Origin: Nocardiopsis gilva YIM 90087
Lineage (GTDB): Bacteria > Actinomycetota > Actinomycetes > Streptosporangiales > Streptosporangiaceae
Direction of reading: 5' to 3'
Length of the DNA: 64,000 bases
Assembly (NCBI RefSeq): GCF_002263495.1
Contig: NZ_CP022753.1
Coordinates: 1,550,001 to 1,614,000 of the forward strand
Shown here piece after piece: positions 32,417-41,782 of this stretch (positions are counted from its first letter, which is position 1; every line of letters begins with the position of its first letter). Under the pieces are notes generated by a model. That model was not told the origin of the DNA. It saw only the letters and a list, made by a program, of their open reading frames with translations, and did not search any database. Position numbers and translations under genes: made by a program.

Positions 32417-33925
32417 TCAGCCGAAGATCGTGCGTAGTGCGGGAACGCGGCGCACGATGAGGACGTCGATCGCGAGGACGATCACCATGCTGATTCCGGC
32501 CAGTGGGAAGAGCACGCCCAAGGCGGCCATGATGGCCAGAACGCCGAAGGCGGTGCGCCGGTCGGTCGGGCGTGAGGGGGCACCGAGGCGCCCCGTTGGG
32601 CGGCGGCGCCACCACATCCAGGCGCCCGACACGACCAGCGTGATGACGGCGACGCAGGCGCCCAGCATCAGGAGGAGGTTGACGGTGCCGAATCGGCGTC
32701 CCTCGTGGATGGCGATGCCCTCCGACACGCCCTTGGCGATCACGCCGTACTCCGCCCAGCCGAAGGAGGCGACGACCTCGCCCGAGTACTGGTCGACGTG
32801 GACCGTCTGTTCGTCGGCCGGGTCGCGGCGGGGTTTGGCCGTCACGGTGTAGACGCCGTTGTCGTCCTGCGGCGGCAGGACCGAGTAGCCGCATGACGAG
32901 GCGGGGCAGTCGGTGACGTCGCGCGTCGCCGCGAGCGCCGTCTCCATGGGCACCGCTTCGGCGTCGTTGCCGGAGGAGGTCGGCACCTTCTTCTCCTGTG
33001 CGGCCCAGGGGACGTCGGCGTCGGGGTGGTGTTCCTGCGGATCCTTGCCGCTGGACGCCGCCTGCCCGCCGTGTTCGCCGTGCTTGTGGGAGGGCTCCGA
33101 CTGGTCGGTGAAGTCGGCGGGGTTCGGCTTGGTGGAGCCGGTCCACCCCTGGACGGCGCGCAGGTTCTCACCCCATACCCCGGACCAGGGGAGTCCGGTC
33201 AGCACGAGCAGCACGATCACCGCGCCGGAGACGACGCCGGTGAGCGCGTGCACTCGGCGCGTCGACAACCGTCGACCGCGCGTGGAGGAGTTTCCCCGAC
33301 TCGTCGACTGGGCGGCCGACCGTTTCCGCGTCGGGCTCCGCCACCACAGGTACGTGCCGGTGGCGACGAGAATCAGCGCCCAGCACGCGGCGGTCTCGAC
33401 GACCCGGTCGCCGACCGCCCCGGCCATGAGCGATCCGTGGATATCGCGCACCGCCCGCATCAGGGTCGCGCTGTCATCGACCGACCCGACGACCTGTGCG
33501 GTCGCGGGATCGACGTAGACCGACATTCCCGGTGTGAAGCCGCCCGCGTCCGCCTCCTTGAGGATGACGCGGGTGGAGCGGTCTGCCGCGGCGGGCGGGA
33601 TCACCGAGTCGAGCGCGAGCTCGGGATGGGCGGCGTGGGCGGCGTCGACCTGCTCGGAGAGTGGGGCCGAGTCGCTGACCGGAGCATCCAAGGTGCGCAG
33701 GTCCGCGTACCGCCATTCCTCGTAGGGCTGCTTGAAGAGGTAGATCGCTCCGGTGATCGCGAGCACGAGCAGCACCGGAGCGACAAAGAGGCCGGCATAG
33801 AAATGCCAGCGCCAGATGGTCCGGTAGCGCTGCTGGCTCCGTGCCGGCTTCGGGCGTGGCGCGGTCGGCGAACTCGGGGGCGGAGCGTTCGGGGGTGGCG
33901 CGGGTGTGTTGGTGGGGGACGCCAT
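32417..33925 (-). CDS. PepSY-domain membrane protein (PiuB-like)
   Basis: A 502-residue member of the PepSY-associated TM family. It has the start RTIWRWHFYAGLFVAPVLLV with LAITGAIYLFKQPYEEW, then WALILVATGTYLWWR, VHALTGVVSGAVIVLLVLTG and TVNLLLMLGACVAVITLVVS, plus two periplasmic PepSY parts (residues about 75-150 and 330-400, the latter ending TVHVDQYSGEVVASFGWAEY). A His-rich HKHGEHGG...EHHPD loop lies near 270-300. Such proteins are tied to iron or siderophore reduction and to copper handling. ATG 33925 follows AAGGAA. The His-rich membrane gene upstream (34129-34743) probably belongs with it. Confidence 0.85.
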   Translation of the reverse strand: MASPTNTPAPPPNAPPPSSPTAPRPKPARSQQRYRTIWRWHFYAGLFVAPVLLVLAITGAIYLFKQPYEEWRYADLRTLDAPVSDSAPLSEQVDAAHAAHPELALDSVIPPAAADRSTRVILKEADAGGFTPGMSVYVDPATAQVVGSVDDSATLMRAVRDIHGSLMAGAVGDRVVETAACWALILVATGTYLWWRSPTRKRSAAQSTSRGNSSTRGRRLSTRRVHALTGVVSGAVIVLLVLTGLPWSGVWGENLRAVQGWTGSTKPNPADFTDQSEPSHKHGEHGGQAASSGKDPQEHHPDADVPWAAQEKKVPTSSGNDAEAVPMETALAATRDVTDCPASSCGYSVLPPQDDNGVYTVTAKPRRDPADEQTVHVDQYSGEVVASFGWAEYGVIAKGVSEGIAIHEGRRFGTVNLLLMLGACVAVITLVVSGAWMWWRRRPTGRLGAPSRPTDRRTAFGVLAIMAALGVLFPLAGISMVIVLAIDVLIVRRVPALRTIFG

Positions 33926-34128
33926 GAGACGCGTTCCTTACGTGTTCGGGCACGCGGCGATACCCGCTCGATCTCGGGCGTGCGGCATCGCGTGCGGTCC
34001 CGGCCGCGTTAGCGCGGTCGGCCGGGGAGAGAAAAGCGGGAAATGGTGACGCCGACGCCGCAGGACAGGACCGCAGCGGGCGTTGACGGGTGGGAGAAGC
34101 GAACGACGGGGACGCGGCCGGATGGCGC

Positions 34129-34743
34129 TCAGCGCGTCATGACCGCCGGTCCGCTGTGGAACACGAAGGCACAGCCGGGCGGCCCCCTGCGCCGGACGGT
34201 CCGGGCGAGCAGCTGCTCGACGGGGCGCGGCTTGTCAGGGCGGCGGCGGAGTCGCGGGTGCGGGGGAACGGTGAGTGGGCGCGGCGCGGCCAACAGCAGG
34301 GGAAGGTGGGCGCCGAGCAGGCGGAGCAGTTCGGCGAGATCGGACTCGCCGCGCTCGAGCCACCATGCCGTCAGCAGGGCGGTGAACACGTGCACCAGCA
34401 GCATGGCCATGCCCGAGCTGCCACCCATGGTGTGGTGCATGCCCCCGGCCGCCGCGTCGGCCGTCGCCGTGGTCATGCCTGAGGGGGTAACCGCCGCCGC
34501 ACTGAAGAGGTGGTGCAGTCCGAACTGGGTGACGAAGGCGGCGGCCATGATCGGGGCCAGCCCGCGCTGAGCGCCCGCGAGCGTGTAGCCGCCCGCGCCG
34601 ACCAGCAGGACGGCTAGGCCGAGAGCTCCCCAGCCGACGGGCGCCCCGCCCGCGGAACAGTGCAGACCGGCCGAGATCGCCACGCACACTGCGGCGAAGA
34701 GTCCGGCGCGCAGGGCCCGGAAGAGCGGCTGGTCCAGTTGCAC
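34129..34743 (-). CDS. His/Met-rich membrane protein next to PepSY gene
   Basis: A 204-residue protein with hydrophobic segments LRAGLFAAVCVAISAGLHCS, LGLAVLLVGAGGYTLAGAQ, APIMAAAFVTQFGLHHLFSA and AMLLVHVFTALLTAWWLERG, and a Met/His loop GGMHHTMGGSSGMAM. That loop and the PepSY neighbour suggest metal, possibly copper, handling; this is inference. The start is GTG 34743; CATAAT lies 7 bases upstream on the minus strand, so the message may be leaderless. The basic tail of about 55 residues is unstructured. Confidence 0.7.
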   Translation of the reverse strand: MQLDQPLFRALRAGLFAAVCVAISAGLHCSAGGAPVGWGALGLAVLLVGAGGYTLAGAQRGLAPIMAAAFVTQFGLHHLFSAAAVTPSGMTTATADAAAGGMHHTMGGSSGMAMLLVHVFTALLTAWWLERGESDLAELLRLLGAHLPLLLAAPRPLTVPPHPRLRRRPDKPRPVEQLLARTVRRRGPPGCAFVFHSGPAVMTR

Positions 34744-34966
34744 GGGGCCGATTATGCACTGACGTGCGCAGACCCAGGAAGGGGGGTAGTGGAAGTGTGC
34801 GCAGCCGCGGAGCGGCGGGGGATGGAATGCGGGGAAGTGAGGACAGGAACGCGATCGTGACGAGGGCCGTCGAGCGATTCGTGAGCCCCTGGACCACGGG
34901 GAGCGACGAGCGCCGTCTCATGCACCCGAGCCGACCGCGGTGGTGCAGCCGACCGGGTGCGGGGCG

Positions 34967-35530
34967 TCAGGCGGTGGCAGGGGAAGGGGCGAAGAGGCCG
35001 TTTCTTCCGCGTGCCGGGGATCGTATGGGGTGGCTCCTCGCCGTGGACTGTCGCTGCAGCCAGTGGCGGAGCGGGGTCAGGGCGAGCGGTGGGGGGAAGT
35101 TACCGTTGCCGTTCCCGTTGCGTGAGCCGTGGGTGAGTTCGAAGAACACGGTATGGCTGCGGGCGCGCCGATAGTCGCCGCATCGGGTCGAGAGCGCGGC
35201 GACGATGCCGAGGCCGCGCCCGCTCTCGTCATGAGGACGCGCAGAGGAGGCGACCGGCGGGTCCGACAGGGTCGGTTCGTCGGTGACCTCGATGCGCAGT
35301 CGGCTTGTGCTGAAGCGGGCGAACACGGAGAAGTATCCGCCGGGTCGGCCGGAGGCCGTGTGCTGTGCCGCGTTGGTGGCGAGTTCTGAGAGGAGAAGAT
35401 ACGCCGTCTCGGCGGTTTCCGCGGGGACCTTGGCGCCGCAGGTCTCGTGGTCCAACAGATCTTTGAGCCAATGGCGGGCCCGGGCCGCGCTCTCCGCCCG
35501 ACCGGGGAACGTGCGCGCGAACGCTCGCAT
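34967..35530 (-). CDS. RsbW-like ATP-binding protein (HATPase_c_2)
   Basis: A 187-residue protein of the anti-sigma/histidine-kinase-like ATPase group common in actinomycetes. Visible boxes are the N box LLLSELATNAAQHTASGRPG, the IEVTDEP strand and the G box DESGRGLGIVAALSTRCG. An Arg/Pro-rich tail follows. In the family such kinases phosphorylate anti-anti-sigma factors or bind sigma factors, but no such partner is encoded nearby. ATG 35530 follows GGGGAG. Confidence 0.8.
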   Translation of the reverse strand: MRAFARTFPGRAESAARARHWLKDLLDHETCGAKVPAETAETAYLLLSELATNAAQHTASGRPGGYFSVFARFSTSRLRIEVTDEPTLSDPPVASSARPHDESGRGLGIVAALSTRCGDYRRARSHTVFFELTHGSRNGNGNGNFPPPLALTPLRHWLQRQSTARSHPIRSPARGRNGLFAPSPATA

Positions 35531-36108
35531 ATTCAGCACACTCCCCGCGGGTTGGTGTGCGATGCCTCGGAGGCGGGAGTGGCCCATCGTCTATGAGATG
35601 CCCGAGGGTTTCTCCGTTCCCGCCCCGGCGTTCTTTTCGTGCGCGGGACGCCGACTTCCATGAACATTCCTCACCTGGCCTTCCACAGGTCAGTGTCGGG
35701 ACCGAGACCGGTGCGCACGCACCGGGTCAGGGTCGAGATTCGTGCCGGGCGGTAAGATCACCCGGGCAAGGTCGTCCTTACAAGGCGTTCCCATCTAACG
35801 TCCCACCTTAGAGAAGCTAATTCCAGAGAATTCTCTCAGGTTTGCCGATGCTGGTTCTGGAGTCGGCGGCGGTCGCATTGTGTGTCATGTGGTCGTGCTT
35901 GGGTGGATGGGGCGGTGGAAGATTTCCGTGGGTATGATTCTCTATCCGTTCCGTGAATGCGGCAGCTGGATTTGTGAGTGTCGATTTCCATGATTCACGT
36001 TTGTGAGGTGAGTGGCGTGGCTCCGGCGCGGCGACCGCGCGAAGGGCCCTCCGGAGGCGTGTTCGTGACCTCTTCCGGCCGCGTCGGCGATGTGCCACGG
36101 CCCCGGCG
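35531..36108. other. 578-base gap with lower-GC core
   Basis: No gene is recognised. The part from about 35740 to 36010 is lower in GC and may hold promoters for a gene that has since decayed (the remnant at 36109-36477). A possible start-like GTG lies near 36016. Confidence 0.4.
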
Positions 36109-36477
36109 GGACGCCGGATCCGCAACCAGTGGGCCTTCGCGCTGCTGGACGACGAGCGGTTCGACGAAGGCCCGTAGGGCAAGGTGCTGCTCGCCAAGGG
36201 GCGCGCGCTCACGGCGCCGCGGAACCGGGATGAGGCGAGGCGGATGCTGGAGGAGGCCCTGCGCCTGTTCCAGGAGCCGGGCGCCCGCTTCCAGGAAGCG
36301 CAGGCGCTGGAGGACCTGGGCCACCGCCGAATCGGCGGGAGCGGAGGCCACGGCGCGGCTGCACGCGGCCCTGCGGCTCTACGAGGAGATCCACACCACC
36401 TCGGCCGCGGAGCGCGTGCGGAAGACGCTGGGGCCGGGGGCTGAGGACGACGGAACGGGGCCGCCGCGGGCCGTGTG
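36109..36477 (+). pseudogene. C-terminal remnant of a TPR-containing (LuxR/AfsR-type) regulator
   Basis: One frame reads RIRNQWAFALLDDERFDEGP, a TAG stop at 36175-36177, then GKVLLAKGRALTAPRNRDEA followed by RRMLEEALRLFQEPGARFQE and AQALEDLGH. After about 36330 the same repeat pattern continues in another frame: GAEATARLHAALRLYEEIHT then AERVRKTL. This is the usual helical-repeat tail of large LuxR/SARP regulators. An in-frame stop, a frameshift and the absent N-terminus show it is a dead fragment. Confidence 0.7.
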
Positions 36478-36557
36478 ATCGCCGAGCGAGAGCGGGGTGC
36501 TCGGCACCGGGACCCGGCGATCACCAAACACCCCGGCGTGCGGCGTGGCCCGTCCGA

Positions 36558-37385
36558 CTACAGAACCGGACCGGAGCTGTGTGGCAGTGTCGGCACGTCC
36601 TCCGAATGGTGGGTGTCCGCGTGTGTGCTGTTGAGGAGCTGCGACACCGTCACCATGGTGTAGCCCCGTGCGGCAAGCCCGTCGATGATCTCGGGAACCG
36701 CCTCGATCGTGGTGTTGTGGATGTCGTGCATGAGCACGACCGCGCTGGGCTTGGCGTCGGCGAGGACCCGCCTCTCGATGGTCTCGGCGTCGTGGTCCTT
36801 CCAGTCCTCACTGTCGACGTTCCACAGGACCTGGGTCATCCCGAATTCCTCAATCACCCCTTTGACGGTCGCGTTGGTCTCACCGTAGGGCGGACGCATC
36901 AATGTGGGCGTGAAACCGATTTCGCGCCGGATCTGCTTGTTGACTTCGGAGATTTCCGCGCGGATCTCGTTTTTGCTCAGCTTGGTGAGGTCCGGGTGGT
37001 TCGCGCTGTGGTTGGCGACCTCGTGTCCCCGAGAGTTCACCAGGCGAACGGTCGCCGGACGCCGCTCGATCTGCCGCCCGACCATGAAGAAGGTGGAGCG
37101 CACGCCGCGTTGGTCGAGGATGTCGAGTAGGTCGGCGGTCCGAGGCGCGGGTCCGTCATCGAAGGTCAGTGCGATGCACTTGGTCCCCGAGGACGAGCAG
37201 TCGGGAGCGGCCCCGCGGGGCGCCGCTGCGGTGGGTGTGGCGGCGGCTGAGCCGGCGCCGAGCATCAGCATCAGCGACGCGAACAGCGCGACCGAGCTCA
37301 TCCGGCGCGTGCGTGTGCTGCGCGGCTTCGGGGCGGTCTCGGCGGTCGAACGGGAGGGGATTCGGCGCAAGCGTGATCCGTGCAT
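36558..37385 (-). CDS. secreted polysaccharide deacetylase (NodB domain)
   Basis: A 275-residue secreted carbohydrate esterase family 4 enzyme. A signal peptide (basic start, then VALFASLMLMLGAGSAAA) is followed by the NodB domain with all motifs: ALTFDDGPAP (catalytic Asp and metal Asp), NHSANHPDL (metal His pair), MRPPYGETN, WNVDSEDWKD and VVLMHDIHN. It should remove N-acetyl groups from peptidoglycan or other amino-sugar polymers outside the cell. ATG 37385 lies 7 bases after AGAAGG; a GTG at 37388 is too near that site. Confidence 0.9.
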   Translation of the reverse strand: MHGSRLRRIPSRSTAETAPKPRSTRTRRMSSVALFASLMLMLGAGSAAATPTAAAPRGAAPDCSSSGTKCIALTFDDGPAPRTADLLDILDQRGVRSTFFMVGRQIERRPATVRLVNSRGHEVANHSANHPDLTKLSKNEIRAEISEVNKQIRREIGFTPTLMRPPYGETNATVKGVIEEFGMTQVLWNVDSEDWKDHDAETIERRVLADAKPSAVVLMHDIHNTTIEAVPEIIDGLAARGYTMVTVSQLLNSTHADTHHSEDVPTLPHSSGPVL

Positions 37386-37833
37386 CACAAAGCCTTCTGA
37401 TCTCGCGGAGACAACGACGCCAAGTATCGTTTCCGGAACGCGTGGCTAAGAACCCTCCGATTCGTTGGCCTCTTTATTCCTCAGCTTATTGGAAGTGACG
37501 ATTGCGGACGTTTCTGGCTGAATGCGAATTCCGGAACATGGGCCCCGGCCGTACCGCTGATTGTGGTCATCAGATCACTGGACGCGTGGATGGTCCGCAT
37601 GTGCGCACAGTGAATTCAACCGTCACCGATGCGGCCGCCGAGATACGCGGCGGCGAAAGTTCGGTGAGTTCTGTTCGCCATCCGCTACGCGTTCGGTGAC
37701 CCAGTCGCAGACGGTCCTGAAACCCCGACATATCGGAGAGCCTCTAGCTGCGACCCTCCATCGGGGGGCATCGCGGGTCGAACCTCCCTCGTCCGCCCCG
37801 CGATGCCGTTGATCCGCTCCGGCCAGCTCCGGA
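37386..37833. other. 448-base gap, promoter region of the deacetylase
   Basis: No gene is recognised. The stretch 37430-37530 is lower in GC and should hold the promoter of the minus-strand deacetylase gene. Nothing else can be supported. Confidence 0.4.
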
Positions 37834-38310
37834 TCAGGCGTCGGCCGGCAGTACTGGCGGCTCTCCGGACGTCCACGTCACATGGAGAGACATCCGTTGG
37901 AACCGCCACCCCTCGGCGGTGCGCACCACATCGGCGTCGAAGTGGCCACCGGACGTGAAGAGCCGTTCGCTCTCCTCCGCCCCGCCCTGCGATGCGAGCA
38001 CATGCGTATTGATCGAGTTCCACCGCACCCTCGCGACATCGCCGTCGAGGTCGATGATGTGGTTCATCCCCACGTGCTGCGTGCGCTCGAACATGACCAG
38101 GAGCTTGCGCATGGACTCCAGGTGTCCGGCGATCCCCACGTGCTCACCCATCGGATCCTCGGAGCGGATGTCCTCGGTAAACATCGACCGAGCCCACCCC
38201 GCGTCGAACCTCCTGTCGTCAAGCGAGGCCAGCCACCGATCGACAAGGCTCGTGATGTCCGCGCGATCCGTGAGCGCGCGCAGCTGATTGCTCATCCTCT
38301 GCTGTTCCAT
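37834..38310 (-). CDS. SnoaL-like nuclear transport factor 2 family protein
   Basis: About 158 residues with the SnoaL_4 type pattern: TSLVDRWLASLDDRRFDAGW, MFTEDIRSEDPMG, HVGMNHIIDLDGDVARVRWN, SERLFTSGGHFDADVVRTAE and WRFQRMSLHVTWTSG. Such proteins act as ring-hydroxylating dioxygenase small-subunit-like or isomerase folds; the reaction is unknown here. ATG 38310 is chosen; a TTG at 38331 is in frame but overlaps a likely operator. It lies between the deacetylase and the DUF3427 helicase, all on the minus strand. Confidence 0.75.
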   Translation of the reverse strand: MEQQRMSNQLRALTDRADITSLVDRWLASLDDRRFDAGWARSMFTEDIRSEDPMGEHVGIAGHLESMRKLLVMFERTQHVGMNHIIDLDGDVARVRWNSINTHVLASQGGAEESERLFTSGGHFDADVVRTAEGWRFQRMSLHVTWTSGEPPVLPADA

Positions 38311-38327
38311 GCCAACAGCTTGGAACC

Positions 38328-38341
38328 TCAACTTTTGTTGA
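38328..38341 (-). promoter_or_regulatory. inverted repeat in the SnoaL-like gene promoter
   Basis: TCAAC-TTTT-GTTGA is a perfect 5-bp inverted repeat just inside a TTGACA-like -35 box on the minus strand (38347-38342). The placement between -35 and start resembles a MerR-type or SoxR-type operator. No such regulator is adjacent. Confidence 0.35.
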
Positions 38342-38393
38342 TGTCAACCCGTCCTGTGCGCTGTGCCCCACCGATGGCAAGAGCAGGGAACTC

Positions 38394-41300
38394 TTATGAG
38401 GCGGCGATGGCCGCGTAGTTCCACACGTCCGCGGGAAGCGGGTACGTGAGCTTCCATGTGATACCCATCGGGTTGTCACCCTCGTGCTTGATATAGGTGG
38501 CAGGACCAAGCAGCATCCACGGTTGGGCTCCACCGATGTCGTTGCTGTTGAACTGTCGGATGAAGAGCAGCACCTGCGACCCTTCCCGCCGGTGGTTTTG
38601 GTAGCGCAGACCGGTCTCCGTTGTGCTGGAGGTGGAGTTCTGCGATTCCCAGTGGAACAACGTCTCGCTCAGCGCAACGTCCTTATAGCGCGTTTGTGGC
38701 GAGAAGTCTTTCTCGTCCTTTTCCGACGTGATCAGCAAGGCATCGGTCTTGATCTCTGGGCACCACTTCACCCCCTCCCGGAAGTTGCTGGGGTAGTAGA
38801 CGCCGATTTTGGCCTGGCCCAGCGCTGCCACGATCTCCGAGCGGTTATAGGAGGCGTGCACGGCCAGGGGGAGTGAAGCGATCCCGTTGAGGAGTGGGTG
38901 TGGAACGTGCTCGGCATGGTTGAGGCCATAGTCGAGCACTTGCCGCAGCTCGCGCCGGACATCGGGGTGACGCTGAAGCTCGTCGAACCCCTCCTGGTAG
39001 TGGACGAAGCTGTTCTTCCGGTCCCAAAGAGAGAAGTAGAGCATCCGGGCATACGCCTGTCCCTGCCCATCCAGCTCCTCGTAACGCGGCGCGTCGTCGG
39101 CCAGCATCATGCGGTAGTGGTCCCGCCGCAGCGGATCATCGACATGCAGGAGCGAAGCGACGCGGCCCAGAAGTTCCTTCTCTCCGCTCGGCGCGGTCGC
39201 TGGGAGCAGTCCGGCACGGCGCAGGATTCCTGTCCACGAGTTCTTCGCCCGGTAGATCTGCTCGATGCTCCTGCCGCTCTCGTGCAGGTACTCGGCAAGG
39301 TCGCTTGTTCCGTACGCCCTCACCTCGTGGGCCAGTGCCCTGACGTTGACGCCGATCTGTGCCTTGATGTTGTTGAGGATGGTGTCCTTGGCCTTGCGTT
39401 CCAGCAGGATCTGGCATCCCGCGGGCAGCCGCGGAAAGTCGGCTTCCACACTCTCCTGCAGGCGTCGGCGGGACTGGCCGGTAAGCGCGTGGAACTGTTC
39501 CTCGAAGCGGAATTCCGCGCGGTGCTGCCCGATGAAGTCGAGGACGGTGAGCACAGGCTTGTTCGCTGTTCGGCGCAGTCCGCGACCGAGCTGCTGCAGG
39601 AACACAGTGGCGCTGGACGTGGGCCTGAGCAGCAGGAGCGTGTCGACATCTGGGATGTCCACCCCCTCGTTCAGCAGGTCGACCGAGAAGATGACCTGGA
39701 GCTCTCCGTCCTTCAGCTTGGCAAGGGCCTCCCGCCGAGTGGTGACGTCCGTCGCGGCCGAGAGAGCCGTTGCCGCGAGCCCGGCTTCCCGGAAACACCG
39801 CGCCATGTATTCGGCGTGAGCGATGGAGACACAGAAGCCGAGCGCGCGCATCGAACCGGGATCGGTGACCTTCTCCCTGACCGCCGTGAGGATCAGGCGT
39901 GCGCGCGCGTCGTTCCCAGTGAACAGCGACTCAAGTTCGTCAGTGTCATATCCGCCGCGCTTCCACGTCACAGCGGTCAGGTCGGTGTTGTCGCTGATCC
40001 CGAAGTAGTGGAACGGGCTCAGAAGCTCGTTCTCCAGCGCTTCCCACAGGCGTAGCTCAGCGGTGATGCGTCCGTCGAAGTACAGGTCGTGGATCTTGGT
40101 GCCGTCAGTGCGCTCGGGCGTCGCAGTCAGCCCAAGGAGCTCCTTCGGCTTGAAATAGTCGACGACGCGCCGGTACGTCTTGGCGGCACCATGGTGAAAC
40201 TCGTCGATGACGATCACGTCGAAATGGTCAGGCGAGAAGCTTTCCAGACGCTTCGTCTTCTCCAGCGACTGCACGCTCGCGAAGACATGCGTGCGCTCGG
40301 TGGGTGACACGCCGCCAGCCAGGATCTCGCCGAGGTCGTGGTCGTTGAGGACGTCCTGGTAGGTCCGCATGGACTGAACCAGGATCTCCTGCCGGTGGGC
40401 GATGAACAGGAGCTTGAGGTCCCGGCTGTAAAGCTCACGGAGTCGTTTGTAGTCAAGCCCGGCCATCACCGTCTTCCCGGTCCCTGTTGCCGCCACGAGG
40501 AGGTTGCGGTAGTGCCCGTGGACGGTGCGTGCCGTTTCCAGGCGCTCCAGCATGTCGCGCTGGTGCGGGTATGGCCGCACATTGAGTCCCGAGAGCTGGA
40601 CCTGCCGTCCACTGCCCATCCCGGTCCCGCCCGCTGCGGCCAGCGCTTCGTCGAGGCGCGCCGCGTCGTGATCCGGGTCGTAGTCGTCGAAGGTGGGCGA
40701 CTCCCAGTAGGCGTCGAAGGTCAGCTCGAACTTCTTCATGACGTCGGGGGTGGCCCGCGTGGACAGGCGGACGTTCCACTCCAGGCCGTCGAGCAGAGCT
40801 GGCTTGGACAGGTTGGAGCTTCCGACGTAGGCCGTGTCGTATCCGGTGTTCCGGCGGAAGAGCCACGCCTTGGCGTGCAGCCGGGTGGAGAGCTGCTCGT
40901 AGTTGATCTTGACCTCGGCGCCGAATCTGCGCACCAGCCGGTCCAAGGCGCGTCGCTCAGTGGCCCCAATGTAGGTCGTCGTCAATACACGGATGGGAAC
41001 GCCCCGCTCGTGCGCCATCGCCAGAGGCTCCTCCAGGAGGCGGAGGCCCGACCACTTGACGAAGGCGCACAGGAGGTCGATCCGGTCCGCTGTCGTGATC
41101 TCCTGACGGAGCTCGGGACCCAGGCGAGGGTCCTCCGGCATGTTGGTGATGAGCGCGGTCTCGGTCAGCGGGGTCGCGGGTCGGTGGGCGTAGATCCCCA
41201 GTTCCTTCCCACGGCTGAGCGCGGCCAGGCGCATCGGCGTCGTCTCGTCATCACTGGGATCGATGTCGGGTTCTACGGGGTCTTCGGCACCGTCAGGTTT

Positions 41301-41549
41301 GGCGAGGGAGGACAGGATCCGGTTGGTAACCGTGACCTGCTGGTCCGGGGAAAGCGTGGACAGGCGACGGCGCACCTGATCGGCGACGTGGTCGGCCAGG
41401 ACATGAGGGGAAGACTCCTTCCCAACTGGTAGCCGGCCGACGGCCCACCCGTCGCTCTGTAATTTGTCGAGCCTGGCGTTCAGTTCCTTCGTGATGAGCT
41501 CTTCATAGAGTCCTTCCATTGGGCTGTCGTTCTGGTCCGGGTTTTGCAC
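38394..41549 (-). CDS. PLD-SF2 helicase-DUF3427 protein
   Basis: A 1051-residue multi-domain protein. Residues about 100-280 are a phospholipase-D-like nuclease domain with one HxK motif (RLHAKAWLFRRN, then YVGSSNLSKPALLDGLEWN). About 320-720 is an SF2 helicase: YPHQRDMLERLE, ATGTGKTVMAG, VIVIDEFHHGAAKTYRR, LGLTATPERTD, and QQLGRGLRRT. The remainder, with YARMLYFSLWDRKNSF, REGVKWCPEIKTDALLIT and LFHWESQNSTSS, is the DUF3427 domain. These proteins are widespread in variable genome regions and look like stand-alone DNA-restriction or repair machines; activity is unproven. GTG 41549 is chosen; ATG 41519 is possible. It diverges from recD2. Confidence 0.9.
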   Translation of the reverse strand: MQNPDQNDSPMEGLYEELITKELNARLDKLQSDGWAVGRLPVGKESSPHVLADHVADQVRRRLSTLSPDQQVTVTNRILSSLAKPDGAEDPVEPDIDPSDDETTPMRLAALSRGKELGIYAHRPATPLTETALITNMPEDPRLGPELRQEITTADRIDLLCAFVKWSGLRLLEEPLAMAHERGVPIRVLTTTYIGATERRALDRLVRRFGAEVKINYEQLSTRLHAKAWLFRRNTGYDTAYVGSSNLSKPALLDGLEWNVRLSTRATPDVMKKFELTFDAYWESPTFDDYDPDHDAARLDEALAAAGGTGMGSGRQVQLSGLNVRPYPHQRDMLERLETARTVHGHYRNLLVAATGTGKTVMAGLDYKRLRELYSRDLKLLFIAHRQEILVQSMRTYQDVLNDHDLGEILAGGVSPTERTHVFASVQSLEKTKRLESFSPDHFDVIVIDEFHHGAAKTYRRVVDYFKPKELLGLTATPERTDGTKIHDLYFDGRITAELRLWEALENELLSPFHYFGISDNTDLTAVTWKRGGYDTDELESLFTGNDARARLILTAVREKVTDPGSMRALGFCVSIAHAEYMARCFREAGLAATALSAATDVTTRREALAKLKDGELQVIFSVDLLNEGVDIPDVDTLLLLRPTSSATVFLQQLGRGLRRTANKPVLTVLDFIGQHRAEFRFEEQFHALTGQSRRRLQESVEADFPRLPAGCQILLERKAKDTILNNIKAQIGVNVRALAHEVRAYGTSDLAEYLHESGRSIEQIYRAKNSWTGILRRAGLLPATAPSGEKELLGRVASLLHVDDPLRRDHYRMMLADDAPRYEELDGQGQAYARMLYFSLWDRKNSFVHYQEGFDELQRHPDVRRELRQVLDYGLNHAEHVPHPLLNGIASLPLAVHASYNRSEIVAALGQAKIGVYYPSNFREGVKWCPEIKTDALLITSEKDEKDFSPQTRYKDVALSETLFHWESQNSTSSTTETGLRYQNHRREGSQVLLFIRQFNSNDIGGAQPWMLLGPATYIKHEGDNPMGITWKLTYPLPADVWNYAAIAAS

Positions 41550-41782
41550 AGGCTGCTCACTCTCGTTATTGATTCATCTCTATTTAGCAGCTTGTGCGGA
41601 CATGAATATCGTTGAATTCTGAATGACTCTGGGAAGGTACGAGCTGCGCTGACGACGGCTGGCCGTGCTTGGGCTGAGGAACCGCCGCGGCCTCAGCGCT
41701 CCTGTGCTGTGGACGCCAGACTCCGGGCGTCGGCGGTTCCCGGCATGATGGGTGGTGGAGCCGAGTTGTGGGAGGGGTCTTC

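Noticed and set aside
38311-38331. TTG 38331 as start of the SnoaL-like gene
   Set aside because: It overlaps the TCAAC-TTTT-GTTGA dyad and -35-like box; the ATG at 38310 starts the conserved part without this conflict.
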